From contig NZ_RDQF01000023.1 in the NCBI RefSeq assembly GCF_004114425.1, positions 35,028-99,027 on the forward strand: a stretch of 64,000 bases of DNA, written 5' to 3'. This DNA comes from Bradyrhizobium vignae. GTDB lineage: Bacteria; Pseudomonadota; Alphaproteobacteria; Rhizobiales; Xanthobacteraceae. The position numbers and the translations under genes were made by a program. Under the pieces are notes generated by a model. The model did no database searches, was not told the DNA's origin, and was given only the letters and a program-made list of their open reading frames with translations. Below, piece by piece: positions 26,434 through 35,606 of the stretch. Position 1 is the stretch's first letter; every line of letters starts with the position of its first letter.

Positions 26434-26744
26434 CCCTCATCTGGCCTCTGCATCGATGGTGCTCCTCACCTCTCGCCGACGGTGAGGGGGACCGAGCCCA
26501 CCGGCTGCCACGATGGTTGGCAGGCCGTAGCTGCGGTGAAAACGGGCGACTACTTGTGTCTGAGACACAGGCCCCTTGCCGGCCGGACATCCTTAACGAG
26601 ACCTCACCAATGCACGCGACCGGAACCTCCTGAGGTAGCGTGCAACCGGTGCTGGTCTTCCGCGCACGCCCCGGTCTAACGCGCCCTTTACCCGGACCGT
26701 GCAAGATCGCCCGCGTTTTCAGGGACTCCGGGGTTCGTATTTCA
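26434..26744. repeat. Intergenic stretch with fragment of the CTCTC/GAGGG repeat
   Basis: 311 bp without a gene. CTCCTCACCTCTCGCCGACGG and GGTGAGGGGGACCGAG at about 26460-26500 resemble pieces of the intergenic repeat at 17180. The promoter of the truncated signalling gene downstream should be in the second half. Confidence 0.4.
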
Positions 26745-27347
26745 ATGCCTATTGCCGATTTGAAGTCTCACCTTGCCGCCGCGATGCGGTTGTTTCGCGT
26801 TCCCGCCGACAATCCGGATCTGGCACGCGCGCAGTTCGACGCGTTCTCCAAGCTGATCCCGCTGCTCTATTTCATCCTCATCAGCAACACGATCGCAGTC
26901 GCCTACACCTATCTGAACGTGGCGCCGGACTGGTTGACGATGATCGTGCCGAGCGTGCTGACAGTGCTCGCAGGCTTGCGGACCTTCTGGTGGCTACGCC
27001 AGCGTCACCTCGTGCGCAGCGATGCCGACATCCTGCGCAATCTGCGCGCCACCAACTGGCTGACCCTGCCGATCGGCGCTGGCTTCACCGCCTGGTCCTT
27101 CGCGCTCTATGCCTACGGCGATCCCTTTGCCAAGAGCCAAGTCGCCTTCTACATGGCGGTCACCGTGATCGGCTGCAGCTTCTCGTTGATGCATTTGCGC
27201 TCGGCCGCGTTGATCGTGACGCTGATCGTCGACGTGCCCTATGTGCTGTTCTTCTTCGCCACAGGCGAGCCGACGCTGAAGGCGATCGCGGTCAACAATC
27301 TCCTGGTTTCCGGCGCGATGGTGACGGTGCTGTTCATCTACGGATGA
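26745..27347 (+). pseudogene. N-terminal membrane part of a GGDEF/EAL c-di-GMP protein, broken by IS110
   Basis: 200 residues from ATG 26745 with several transmembrane helices (LIPLLYFILISNTIAVAYTY; LTMIVPSVLTVLAGLRTFWWL; QVAFYMAVTVIGCSFSLM; AALIVTLIVDVPYVLFFFA; NNLLVSGAMVTVLFIYG). This MASE-like sensor normally leads into a GGDEF domain, but a stop follows LFIYG. The C-terminal EAL half reappears at 29032, after an IS110-type element, so the GGDEF domain and the first part of EAL are gone. The link between the two parts is inferred from order, strand and domain logic. Confidence 0.75.
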
Positions 27348-27665
27348 GATGGACAAGCGATTTTTAATGATCGCCCCGATGACGATTGGGGAAATCGCGT
27401 CCATTCTTTTGTTCGGCCGCGGCGGGGCCATTCTTCCGTCCCGGCCACCGATCTCGCAGCCGCCGCGCGCAGGGTCGGTCAAGGCTGGCCGCGTTTGCGG
27501 CCACCGCACGGCTTGGCCTTGACCGGCCCGAGCACGGCGGCATGCTGGCGTGGAACGGGACTGCATTCCTGGCTGGCACTTGCCGTCAGCGGCGGTTATG
27601 GTTGTCGGGCGCGGGCGACCTCGTGGCGAAGCGTGACGCGTCGGCTGAAAGCGTCACCGAACTGC
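27348..27665. mobile_element. Non-coding flank downstream of IS110 transposase
   Basis: 318 bp of GC-rich sequence between the broken signalling gene and the transposase stop, with no supported gene. In IS110/IS1111 elements one non-coding end encodes the guide (bridge) RNA; this stretch is one candidate. The exact element edge is not visible. Confidence 0.35.
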
Positions 27666-28900
27666 CTATTTTGTCCTGCCGAGCTGAGGCGCCCGCGCGC
27701 CGGGTTTTGGCCGCCGCGGTTTCCATTGCGACACCATTCGTTCGTAGTTTCGCTCCGCCTGGGCGGCAATCAACATCTCACGGTTGCGCAGCGCCGCGAT
27801 GTTGTAGGCATAGGCTGGTCCGCGCCGGCTGCCCTTCTGTTGCGGATGTCCAGCTTGAAGTTGCATTGCGCGGGTCTTGTTGGCGACCAGCGCCGGACGC
27901 GCCCACAGGTAATCCTCGCCCTTCGTCAACAAATGCCAGCAGAGCACCGTGAGCTTGCGAGCCACGGCCACCGCGGCGACCTGATGGCCACGCCGGGCGC
28001 GAATCCGCACGAAAAAAGCATGCAGTGGACCGGGCGCCTTGGCCGCGGCCCAGGCGGCCTCGACCAGCATGGCGCGCGCGTGACTGCGGCCGGTCTTGCT
28101 GATGCGACCGTGATGGGCGGCTCCCAGTCCCGACTGCCGCACCCGCGGGTTCAGCCCGAAATAGCTCACCAGCTTCTGCGGGCTGTTGAACCGGCTGATG
28201 TCGCCGATCGCCGCCACGATGCCGGCGGCGACCGCCAGATTGACGCCGGTGATCGTCATCAATCTGTTGACCGCGAGATCGTCGATGGCGTCCTGCGCGA
28301 TCTCACGGTCGAGCAGAGCCAGGTCTTCCGCCAGCCGGTCAAGCTCACGGACATGCCGATCGATGGCCGCGCGCTCATCGTGCGGCAGCTGTTGGGCCCC
28401 CAACCACGCCCGGCCGCGGGCGTTGAAAAGATCGGCATGCGGACACTTCGGGATTAGGTGCGCGTGCAGGATCGAATGCACCTCGTTCTTGAGCCGCGTG
28501 CGATGCCGCACGACCTGGTAGCGCCGCGCCACCAGCCGACGCTTGCGTTCGGTCTCCGCGTCAGGCGTCCAGATCTGCGGCAGGTACCCGGCCGCCTGCA
28601 GACTGGCGAGCGTGCCGGCATCGATCTTGTCGGTCTTAACGTGAGCCTGGGCGATCGCCTTCACCTGCAGCGGATTGGCGATAATCACCCGTGCCACGAA
28701 CGGCGCCAGAACCCGCGACACCGCCATGCTGTTGGCAGTCGCTTCGACCACCACCTCATCACTGGCCAGCAGGGTCTTGCCAAATCCCTCCAGCGCAGTC
28801 CGCGTCATATCGATGCGGCCCGCATGTCGGAGCCTGCCGTCCTCCCAAAACACCACCTCGCCGAAAGTTCGGTGGACGTCGTGCCAATCACCCGTCGCAT
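27666..28900 (-). pseudogene. IS110-family transposase, frameshifted next to its start
   Basis: The frame encodes about 400 residues with an N-terminal DEDD RuvC-like domain (DVHRTFGEVVFWEDGRLRHA; VVVEATANSMAVSRVLAPF; KTDKIDAGTLASLQAAGYLP) and the C-terminal serine-type helix-hairpin domain (GVNLAVAAGIVAAIGDISRF, LVSYFGLNPRVRQSG, RAMLVEAAWAAAK). The expected start is ATG 28900 with an ideal AGGAGG. From it the sequence reads MRRVIGT, where intact relatives read MRRVIGIDVH. A single missing base (GGCACGAC for GGCATCGAC) shifts the frame at the first catalytic Asp. The transposase is probably dead unless another start is used. Confidence 0.85.
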
Positions 28901-29031
28901 TCGCACCTCCTGCCAGACATATGACGGGAGCTGCGGGCGACACGAGAACTACGGATTCGCGCTCCCAGCGCAACCGGGCGAGTCGCAGAGGCGGCCAGCT
29001 ACTAACTCGAGCTCTCGGCTCATCGAATAAC
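28901..29031. mobile_element. Non-coding flank upstream of IS110 transposase
   Basis: 131 bp between the transposase start and the return of EAL coding sequence. It contains the AGGAGG site and presumably the element's other end. IS110-subgroup elements place their bridge RNA on this side. Confidence 0.35.
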
Positions 29032-29514
29032 ATGCCGCTGATCTCCATCATCGAGAAGAGTGGGCTAGCGCCACACCGGATCGACTTCGAGATTACCGAG
29101 ACCGCCGTCACCTTCGACTTCGTGCGCGCGCAGCAGTCGATCGCGACGCTGAAGGCGATGGGTTGCGGCATTTCGCTGGACGATTTCGGCACCGGCTATT
29201 CGTCGCTGAGCCACGTCCACCGCCTGCCGCTGGACAAGATCAAGATCGACCGCAGCTTCGTTTCCGACATCAACGAGAATCCCGTCAGCCACAAGATCAT
29301 CAAATCGCTCACGGGCCTCTGCGACGACATGGAGATCGCCTGTGTCGTCGAGGGCGTCGAGACCCGCGCCCAGCTCGACAGCCTGCGCCGCCTGGGATGC
29401 GACTTCATCCAGGGTTACTATTTCGCCAAGCCCATGCCGGGCGATGCGATTGGAGACTATCTGGTGAAGGAACAGCTGCGCCTCGAAGGCACTAAGGCCA
29501 AGGTCATTGCGTAA
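29032..29514 (+). pseudogene. C-terminal half of an EAL (c-di-GMP phosphodiesterase) domain
   Basis: About 160 residues: IEKSGLAPHRIDFEITETAV, DDFGTGYSSLS, LPLDKIKIDRSFV, VVEGVETRAQLDSL and GCDFIQGYYFAKPMP. These are the second half of an EAL domain in correct order; the EAL signature itself and the substrate loop before it are lost. No translation start is supported. It is the tail of the gene beginning at 26745. The catalytic DDFGTG segment is intact but cannot function without the missing half. Confidence 0.82.
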
Positions 29515-29561
29515 AGTCAGACCGCGCAGTAGCTCACAGCCTTCATAGCGCAAGAAGCCGG

Positions 29562-29687
29562 CAGATCCGCAAGTTCATCTACGCGACGCCGATTCCGCCC
29601 GATCTCGGCGCCATCGTCCGCGACGCCGTCCAGACTTTCATGGACGGTGCCGAGACGACGATGCCAAGGCTGCTGCAAAGCGACTGA
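29562..29687 (+). pseudogene. Remnant resembling the C-terminus of a TetR-type regulator
   Basis: A 41-codon stretch reading RKFIYATPIPPDLGAIVRDA and ending MPRLLQSD before TGA. The composition and pattern look like the final helices of a TetR-family protein, but no start or HTH is present. The call is a recognition guess. Confidence 0.35.
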
Positions 29688-29692
29688 CGGCG

Positions 29693-31363
29693 CTACTTCG
29701 ACAGGCTCGGCAGATCGAGCCCCTTGTCGCGGGCGCAGTCGATCGCGATCGCATAGCCAGCATCGGCGTGGCGCATGACGCCGCTCGCAGGATCGTTCCA
29801 CAGCACGCGCTCGATGCGCTTCGCCGCCTCCGGCGTGCCGTCGGCGACGATGACCATGCCGGCGTGCTGCGAATAGCCGATGCCGACGCCACCGCCATGA
29901 TGCAGCGACACCCACGTCGCGCCGCTGGCGCAATTGAGCAGCGCATTGAGCAGCGGCCAATCGGACACCGCATCCGATCCATCCTTCATCGCCTCGGTCT
30001 CGCGGTTGGGGCTCGCCACCGAGCCGCTGTCGAGATGATCGCGGCCGATCACGATCGGCGCCTTCAATTCACCACGCGCCACCATCTCGTTGAAAGCAAG
30101 GCCGAGGCGATGACGATCGCCAAGGCCAACCCAGCAGATCCGCGCCGGCAGGCCCTGGAATTTGATGCGCGCCTTCGCCATGTCGAGCCAATTGTGCAGA
30201 TGCTCGTCATCAGGCATCAGCTCTTTGACCTTGGCGTCAGTCTTGAAAATGTCCTCGGGATCGCCCGACAGCGCGGCCCAGCGGAACGGCCCGATGCCCC
30301 GGCAGAACAAGGGACGAATATAAGCGGGAACGAAGCCGGGGAAATCGAACGCGTTCTTCAGGCCCGTATCCTGCGCCATCTGGCGAATGTTGTTGCCGTA
30401 GTCGAGGGTCGGAATGCCCTGTGCATGGAAATCCAGCATGGCCTGGACGTGCTCGACCATCGACGTCTTCGAGGCGCGCTCGACCGCCTTCGGATCGGCG
30501 GCGCGCCTGGCCCCCCATTCCGCGAGCGTCCAGCCCTTCGGCAAGTAGCCGTTGATCGGATCATGCGCGCTGGTCTGGTCGGTGACGATGTCGGGCTTGA
30601 CGCCGCGACGCACCAGCTCCGGGAAAATCTCTGCGGCATTGCCGAGCAGGCCCACCGAGACCGCCTTCTTCGTCTTCGCGGCCTCCGTCATGACCGCGAG
30701 CGCTTCGTCGAGCGTTGCAGCTTGGCGATCGAGATAGCCGGTACGCAGGCGCATCTCGATGCGGCTCGGCTGGCATTCGACCGCGAGCATCGACGCACCG
30801 GCCATGGTCGCCGCCAGCGGCTGCGCCCCGCCCATGCCGCCGAGGCCAGCGGTGAGAATCCATTTTCCGGCAAGGCTGCCGCCGTAGTGGCGACGGCCGA
30901 CCTCGACGAAGGTTTCATACGTGCCCTGCACGATGCCCTGGCTGCCGATATAGATCCAGGAGCCCGCCGTCATCTGGCCGTACATCATCAGACCCTGACG
31001 ATCGAGCTCGTTGAAATGATCGAGCGTCGCCCAGTGCGGCACGATGTTCGAGTTTGCGATCAGGACGCGCGGAGCATCGGCATGGGTGCGGAAGACGCCG
31101 ACCGGCTTACCGGACTGCACCAGCAGCGTCTGGTCGCCTTCGAGCTTGCGCAAGGCCGCAACGATCCGGTCAAAGCTCTCCCAGTCACGCGCGGCGCGGC
31201 CGATGCCGCCGTAGACGACGAGCTCGCTCGGGCGCTCGGCCACTTCAGGGTCGAGGTTGTTCATGAGCATGCGCAGCGGCGCTTCCGTCAACCAGCTCTT
31301 GGCGCTGATGTCGCTGCCGCGGGGCGCGCGGATGGTGCGGTCGTTGTCCAGTCGGCGGTTCAT
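29693..31363 (-). CDS. hutU: Urocanate hydratase
   Basis: 556 residues from ATG 31363 (MNRRLDNDRTIRAPRGSDIS). It is a cytoplasmic NAD-dependent enzyme that converts urocanate to imidazolonepropionate, step 2 of histidine breakdown. Seen: ELVVYGGIGRAARDW, YIGSQGIVQGTYETF, LTAGLGGMGGAQPLA (nucleotide fold), CRGIGPFRWAALSGD and the LHHGGGVGIGYSQHAG region. Length fits the family. It is the last gene of the leftward operon hutI-hutH-hutU, 13 bp after hutH, under the shared operator at 34194. Confidence 0.97.
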   Translation of the reverse strand: MNRRLDNDRTIRAPRGSDISAKSWLTEAPLRMLMNNLDPEVAERPSELVVYGGIGRAARDWESFDRIVAALRKLEGDQTLLVQSGKPVGVFRTHADAPRVLIANSNIVPHWATLDHFNELDRQGLMMYGQMTAGSWIYIGSQGIVQGTYETFVEVGRRHYGGSLAGKWILTAGLGGMGGAQPLAATMAGASMLAVECQPSRIEMRLRTGYLDRQAATLDEALAVMTEAAKTKKAVSVGLLGNAAEIFPELVRRGVKPDIVTDQTSAHDPINGYLPKGWTLAEWGARRAADPKAVERASKTSMVEHVQAMLDFHAQGIPTLDYGNNIRQMAQDTGLKNAFDFPGFVPAYIRPLFCRGIGPFRWAALSGDPEDIFKTDAKVKELMPDDEHLHNWLDMAKARIKFQGLPARICWVGLGDRHRLGLAFNEMVARGELKAPIVIGRDHLDSGSVASPNRETEAMKDGSDAVSDWPLLNALLNCASGATWVSLHHGGGVGIGYSQHAGMVIVADGTPEAAKRIERVLWNDPASGVMRHADAGYAIAIDCARDKGLDLPSLSK

Positions 31364-31376
31364 GCGGAAGACCTCT

Positions 31377-32951
31377 TCAGTCAAGTCTCGTTTCATCAAG
31401 TCTTGGAAACGGATCGGTTGGAAGCGCCGTGAGCGCGATGGTCGGCAGCGCATCGGCTTCGATCAGCGCGGCGGCCTTGGCGAGATCGCCCGCCATGTAG
31501 CGGTCGGCGCCAAGCGCGGGCACCTGCTCGCGCAGCTCGGAAATGACGGCGGCCAGCGGCGCGCTGGTCGCATGCGGCGCGCGCAGCGTGATGCCTTGCG
31601 CGGCGACCAGAAGCTCGATGCCGAGAATTGCGGCGAGATTGTCGGCCATATCGGACAGGCGCCGCGCCGCATGTGCGGCCATCGACACATGATCCTCCTG
31701 GTTGGCACTGGTCGGCGTCGAATCGATCGAGCAGGCGAGCGCGCGCTGCTTGTTCTCGGCATAGAGCGCGGCCGCCGTCACCTCGGCGATCATGAAGCCG
31801 GAGTTGATGCCGGGATCGGGGGTGAGGAACGGCGGCAGGCCGAAATTCAGCGCGGGATCCACCAGCGTCGCGATGCGTCTCTCGCTGATCGTGCCGATCT
31901 CCGACAGCGCCAACGCGATGGTGTCGGCGGCGAAGGCGACCGGCTCAGCATGGAAATTGCCACCGGAGACGATCTCGCCGGTCTCGGCCAGCACCAGCGG
32001 ATTGTCCGTGACGGCATTGGCCTCGACGATCAACGTATGCGCGGCCTGCGTGATCAGGTCGAGCGCTGCGCCCGCGACCTGTGGCTGGCAGCGCAGGCAA
32101 TAAGGATCCTGCACGCGCTCGTCGCCTTCGAGGTGAGAGAGGCGGATGTCGCTGCCGTCGAGCAAGGCCATGAGTGTTTCAGCCGCCGCGATCTGCCCGG
32201 CATGGCCACGCAGCGCCTGAATTTCGGGACGGAACGGCGCCGTCGAGGCCATCGCCGCATCCACCGACAATGCGCCGGTCACGAGCGCGGCACGGGCGAG
32301 GCGAAATGCACGCAGCACGCCTGATATGGCATAGGCGGTCGAGAATTGCGTGCCGTTGATCAGAGCAAGACCTTCCTTGGGCCCGAGGGTCAGCGGCGCG
32401 AGACCGGCGGCCTTGAGGGCCTCGGCGCCCGACACCGTTTTTCCGTCAACGATCGCCTGTCCTTCCCCGATCATCACGGCCGTCATATGTGCAAGCGGGG
32501 CAAGGTCGCCGGAGGCGCCTACAGAGCCCTGCTGTGGCACCAGCGGATAGACATTCCGCGCCAGCATGTCCTGCAGCTGCTCGATCACCTCGCGGCGCAC
32601 GCCGGAGGCGCCACGCCCGAGCGAGATGATCTTCAGCGCCATCATCAAGCGGATGATCGGCTCGGGCGTCGCCGGGCCGACGCCGCAGCAATGCGAGACG
32701 ATGAGATTGCGCTGGAGCAGCACGGTCTGGTCCGGCGGGATGCGCTTCGATGCGAGCTTCCCGAAGCCGGTGTTGATGCCGTAGACGGGGACATCCGCGC
32801 GCGCCGCTCTTGCGACGATCTCCGCCGCTGCTTCGATGCGCGGCCAGAATGAGGGATCGAGCACGACGGGCGCACCGTCGAGCACGCGCGCGAGATCATC
32901 GAGACTCACCGCCCCCGGCTCGACGACGATCGAGGTGTCCTGCTCCATCAT
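31377..32951 (-). CDS. hutH: Histidine ammonia-lyase
   Basis: 524 residues from ATG 32951, which overlaps the hutI stop as ATGA, so translation is coupled. It removes ammonia from histidine to give urocanate. The MIO cofactor triad Ala146-Ser147-Gly148 is present in GSVGASGDLAPLAHM, along with YGINTGFGKLAS, NGTQFSTAYA and TPTSANQEDHVSM active-site segments. It is the middle gene of the leftward hut operon. Confidence 0.97.
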   Translation of the reverse strand: MMEQDTSIVVEPGAVSLDDLARVLDGAPVVLDPSFWPRIEAAAEIVARAARADVPVYGINTGFGKLASKRIPPDQTVLLQRNLIVSHCCGVGPATPEPIIRLMMALKIISLGRGASGVRREVIEQLQDMLARNVYPLVPQQGSVGASGDLAPLAHMTAVMIGEGQAIVDGKTVSGAEALKAAGLAPLTLGPKEGLALINGTQFSTAYAISGVLRAFRLARAALVTGALSVDAAMASTAPFRPEIQALRGHAGQIAAAETLMALLDGSDIRLSHLEGDERVQDPYCLRCQPQVAGAALDLITQAAHTLIVEANAVTDNPLVLAETGEIVSGGNFHAEPVAFAADTIALALSEIGTISERRIATLVDPALNFGLPPFLTPDPGINSGFMIAEVTAAALYAENKQRALACSIDSTPTSANQEDHVSMAAHAARRLSDMADNLAAILGIELLVAAQGITLRAPHATSAPLAAVISELREQVPALGADRYMAGDLAKAAALIEADALPTIALTALPTDPFPRLDETRLD

Positions 32952-34174
32952 TGCCCCCTCCAAACCCGGCGGTGCAGCGGATTGAAGCCGATGCGGTAGA
33001 CCAGCTCGGCCGGGCGCTCGATGTCCCAGATCGCAAGGTCGCACCACTTGCCGGCCCCTAACGTGCCGGCCTCGTCGAGCACACCGAGCGCCCGCGCACC
33101 TTCGCGGGTGACGCCGGCGAGGCACTCGGCCACATTCATCCGGAACAGTGTCGCGCCCATGTTCATGGCGAGCAGCAGCGAGGTCAGCGGCGAGCTGCCG
33201 GGATTGCAGTCGGTCGCCAGCGCCATGGGAACACCATACTTGCGGAACGCCTCGACCGGCGGCTTCTGCGTCTCGCGGATGAAGTAGAACGCACCGGGCA
33301 GCAGCACCGCCACCGTGCCGGACTTCGCCATTGCGGCAGCGCCGGCTTCGTCGGTGTGCTCCAAATGATCGGCCGACAGTGCGGCGTATTTTGCGGCAAG
33401 CGCGGCGCCGCCGAGGTTCGACAGCTGGTCGGCATGCAGCTTCACGGGCAGCCCAAGCCCTCTCGCGGACTCGAACACAAGTGCGGTCTGCTCGGCCGAG
33501 AACGCGATCCCTTCCATGAAGGCATCGACGGCATCGGCAAGGCCGGCCTTGGCGACCGCGGGCAGCATCTCCTTGCAGACGAGATCGATGTAGCGATCCT
33601 TGTCGCCATCGGCCTCCACCGGCAGCGCATGCGCGCCGAGAAAGGATGTTCGGATCGCAACGGGCCGCTGGCGACCGAGAATTCGCGCGGCGGAGAGTTG
33701 CCGCATCTCGGTTTCAACATTGAGGCCATAGCCGGACTTGATCTCGACGGTGGTCGCGCCCTCGCCGATCAGCGCATCGAGCCGCGGCAGCGCACTTGCG
33801 ACGAGCCCGGCTTCGCTCGCCTTGCGCGTCGCCGCCACCGTCGAGACGATGCCGCCGCCGGCGCGCGCGATCTCTTCGTAGCTTGCGCCCTTCAGACGCA
33901 GCTCGAATTCATGCGCACGGTTGCCGCCGTAGACCAGATGGGTGTGGCAGTCGACGAGCCCGGGCGTGATCCAGCGCCCCTCGCAATCGATCCGCTCGAT
34001 CGCATCCGCATCAACAGGAAAATCCGCCTGAGCACCCGCGTAGACGATATGGCCGCCGCGCGCGGCGATCACACCATGCTCGATCTCCCCGAGATCGGGA
34101 CGGTCGGCCCGCATCGTCGCGAGGCGGGCATTGTGCCAGATCCGGTCGAAGCGCTCTGCCATGAGGATATCCAT
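32948..34174 (-). CDS. hutI: Imidazolonepropionase
   Basis: 408 residues from ATG 34174; an internal ATG at 34162 is possible. It is a metal-dependent amidohydrolase that opens imidazolonepropionate to N-formimino-glutamate. Seen: metal ligands HTH (DCHTHLVYGG), AGGGIVSTVAATR, IKSGYGLN, KLHADQLSN, SADHLEHTD and the late Asp in ATDCNPGSSP. It is first in the leftward hut operon, 20 bp from the palindromic operator. Confidence 0.97.
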   Translation of the reverse strand: MDILMAERFDRIWHNARLATMRADRPDLGEIEHGVIAARGGHIVYAGAQADFPVDADAIERIDCEGRWITPGLVDCHTHLVYGGNRAHEFELRLKGASYEEIARAGGGIVSTVAATRKASEAGLVASALPRLDALIGEGATTVEIKSGYGLNVETEMRQLSAARILGRQRPVAIRTSFLGAHALPVEADGDKDRYIDLVCKEMLPAVAKAGLADAVDAFMEGIAFSAEQTALVFESARGLGLPVKLHADQLSNLGGAALAAKYAALSADHLEHTDEAGAAAMAKSGTVAVLLPGAFYFIRETQKPPVEAFRKYGVPMALATDCNPGSSPLTSLLLAMNMGATLFRMNVAECLAGVTREGARALGVLDEAGTLGAGKWCDLAIWDIERPAELVYRIGFNPLHRRVWRGQ

Positions 34175-34193
34175 TCGCCGTCGGATGCTTGAC

Positions 34194-34213
34194 TTATATG
34201 TCTAGACATATAA
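34194..34213. promoter_or_regulatory. Perfect 20-bp palindrome, probable HutC operator
   Basis: TTATATGTCTAGACATATAA reads the same on both strands. It lies between the divergent hutI and hutF genes and beside a GntR/HutC regulator gene, so binding by HutC would control both arms. The GntR-type core TGTCTAGACA supports this. Urocanate is the usual HutC inducer. Confidence 0.82.
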
Positions 34214-34247
34214 TCGTAAGCCGGTTCTGTCCAGCCGGCGTGTAATC

Positions 34248-35606
34248 ATGACCCGACTGCATTTCGCTTCCGCGCTCCTGCCTTCGGGCTGGGCCAATGA
34301 CGTGCAGGTGGTCGTCGCCGCCGGCGCGATCGCGGCGGTGACGCCGGGCGTGGCGCCGGCCGCCGGCGACGAGCGCCACGCGATCGCGCTTCCTGGACTG
34401 GCGAGCCTGCACAGCCACGCGTTCCAACGCGGCATGGCGGGGCTTGCCGAATTGCGCGGCGATTCCACCGACACGTTCTGGACCTGGCGCGAGACGATGT
34501 ATCGCTTTGCGCTGGCAATGACCCCCGACGACGTCGCGGCGGTCGCGACGCTGCTCTATGTGGAGATGCTCGAGCAAGGTTTTACCCGAGTCGGCGAATT
34601 CCATTATCTGCACCACGACCCGGATGGCTCGCCCTATACTGATCTCGCCGAGATGGCCGCGCGGATCGCGCAAGCTGCCGAGGCCTCCGGCATTGCGCTC
34701 ACGCTGCTGCCGAGTTTCTATGCGCATAGCTCTTTTGGGGGCGCGGCGCCGCATGCCGGGCAGCGCCGCTTCATCTGCTCGGTCGATCAGTTCGCTGAAT
34801 TGATGACGGCCTCGCGCAAGACCATAGCAAATCTGCCGGACGCCAACATCGGCATCGCCCCGCACAGTTTGCGCGCAGTGACGCCGGACGAACTTCGCGC
34901 GATCATGCCGCTTGCTGACGGCGGGCCGGTGCACATTCACGCCGCCGAGCAGGTGAAGGAAGTCGAGGACTGCCTGGCCTGGTCGGGAAGACGCCCGGTG
35001 CAATGGCTGCTGGAGCACGCGCCCGTCGATCGGCGCTGGTGCCTCATTCACGCGACGCACACGACAGACGCGGAGATCGCTGCATTCGCAGGGACCGGCG
35101 CTGTCGCGGGTCTCTGCCCCATCACCGAGGCGAGCCTCGGGGATGGTATCTTTCCAGCGCGTGAATTCCTCGATGCCGGCGGCACATTCGGCGTAGGCAC
35201 CGATTCCAACGTGCTCGTCGGAATCGCGGATGAACTGCGACAGCTCGAATACGGCCAGCGCCTGAAGCATCGCCAACGCAATGTCCTTTCCGGCGGCGCA
35301 GGCCGCTCGACGGGACGCACGCTGTTCGACAACGCGCTCGCGGGTGGCGCACGAGCGCTTGCACAGCCGATAGTCGGCCTCGCGCCCGGCGCGCGTGCCG
35401 ACATCGTCACGCTGGACAGCGCCCATCCGTCGCTGGCGGGACGCAGCGGCGACGCCGCTATCGACGGCTGGATCTTTGCCGCAGACAACGGCGCAATCGA
35501 TTGCGTCTGGGCCGGCGGCCATAAGGTGGTCGAAGGTGGTGGCCATAAGCTGCGCCGGGTTGCCCGCGAGCGCTTCAACACGGTGGTACGGAGGCTCGTC
35601 GCATGA
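34248..35606 (+). CDS. hutF: Formimidoylglutamate deiminase
   Basis: 452 residues. It is an amidohydrolase that converts N-formimino-glutamate to N-formylglutamate, as in the five-step pathway. Seen: HSHAFQRGMAG (metal site), FHYLHHDPDG, VHIHAAEQVKEVEDC, HATHTTDAEI and GTDSNVLVGI. It opens the rightward arm, and its stop overlaps hutC by 4 bp. With this enzyme an N-formylglutamate deformylase (HutG) is expected, but none is in the window. Confidence 0.96.
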   Translation: MTRLHFASALLPSGWANDVQVVVAAGAIAAVTPGVAPAAGDERHAIALPGLASLHSHAFQRGMAGLAELRGDSTDTFWTWRETMYRFALAMTPDDVAAVATLLYVEMLEQGFTRVGEFHYLHHDPDGSPYTDLAEMAARIAQAAEASGIALTLLPSFYAHSSFGGAAPHAGQRRFICSVDQFAELMTASRKTIANLPDANIGIAPHSLRAVTPDELRAIMPLADGGPVHIHAAEQVKEVEDCLAWSGRRPVQWLLEHAPVDRRWCLIHATHTTDAEIAAFAGTGAVAGLCPITEASLGDGIFPAREFLDAGGTFGVGTDSNVLVGIADELRQLEYGQRLKHRQRNVLSGGAGRSTGRTLFDNALAGGARALAQPIVGLAPGARADIVTLDSAHPSLAGRSGDAAIDGWIFAADNGAIDCVWAGGHKVVEGGGHKLRRVARERFNTVVRRLVA

